Assembly (NCBI GenBank): GCA_002423425.1
Contig: DIWC01000023.1
Location: 1 to 5,210, forward strand
DNA: 5,210 nucleotides
Reading direction: 5' to 3'
From: Peptococcaceae bacterium UBA6116
GTDB lineage: Bacteria; Bacillota; Desulfitobacteriia; Desulfitobacteriales; Syntrophobotulaceae
Shown piece after piece: positions 5,148 through 5,210 of the stretch (position 1 is its first letter; each line of letters starts with the position of its first letter). The translations under genes were made by a program, and so were the position numbers. The notes under the pieces are model-generated. The model saw nothing but the letters and a program-made list of their open reading frames with translations. It did no database searches and was not told where the DNA came from.

Positions 5148-5210
5148 TCAAGCTTTTTCCGGTTCCTCATAATTCATTCCTTTGGTATCGACCGTCATAT
5201 TTTTAATTTT
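5148..5210 (-). CDS. C-terminal 20 codons of an unrecognised protein, cut by the window edge
   Basis: Entering from the right edge, only one minus-strand frame is open; the other two stop within five codons. It reads KIKNMTVDTKGMNYEEPEKA and then TGA. A strong terminator follows about 95 nt downstream, as expected for the end of a leftward transcription unit upstream of holA. In Bacillus comEC and yqzM occupy this position, but the visible tail does not let me assign either. The family is unknown. Confidence 0.45.
   Translation of the reverse strand, partial: KIKNMTVDTKGMNYEEPEKA

Overview
The window reads as chromosomal DNA of an endospore-forming, low-to-mid GC Bacillota, most likely of the class Clostridia. 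It carries spoIIP, which is restricted to endospore formers, next to housekeeping genes with Gram-positive-style Shine-Dalgarno sequences (AAGGGGGTGA, GGTGATGA) and AT-rich intergenic DNA. I cannot name the genus from sequence alone.

Layout, left to right. 1-191: the left edge holds the 5' end of a minus-strand lipoprotein-like gene whose reading frame is broken at two homopolymer runs. 237-446: a weak candidate for a small single-pass membrane protein, directly downstream of murJ. 462-2030 (minus): murJ, the lipid II flippase. 2055-2380: a gene-free gap of about 325 bp, filled mainly by a 251-bp element (2085-2335) with perfect 18-bp terminal inverted repeats and a GC-rich, hairpin-dense interior. 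It looks like a MITE or other non-autonomous mobile element and is the most interesting object here. 2381-3397 (minus): spoIIP, with a TTG start. 3398-3549: a divergent intergenic region with the rpsT promoter. 3550-3819 (plus): rpsT, encoding ribosomal protein S20. 3898-3930: the rpsT terminator, whose U-tract overlaps the last codons of the convergent holA. 3921-4919 (minus): holA, DNA polymerase III delta subunit. 4920-5147: the holA promoter region, a strong minus-strand terminator and a tiny plus-strand ORF. 5148-5210 (minus): the last 20 codons of an unrecognised gene running off the right edge.

The order holA / rpsT / spoIIP resembles the Bacillus neighbourhood (comEC-holA-rpsT-gpr-spoIIP-lepA), but gpr is absent between rpsT and spoIIP, and murJ, not lepA, follows spoIIP. 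Functionally the window mixes replication (clamp loading), translation (30S assembly), envelope synthesis (lipid II export) and engulfment during sporulation (peptidoglycan hydrolysis). There is no sign of one dedicated pathway or of a new multi-gene system. The non-routine parts are the terminal-inverted-repeat element and the frame-disrupted left edge.
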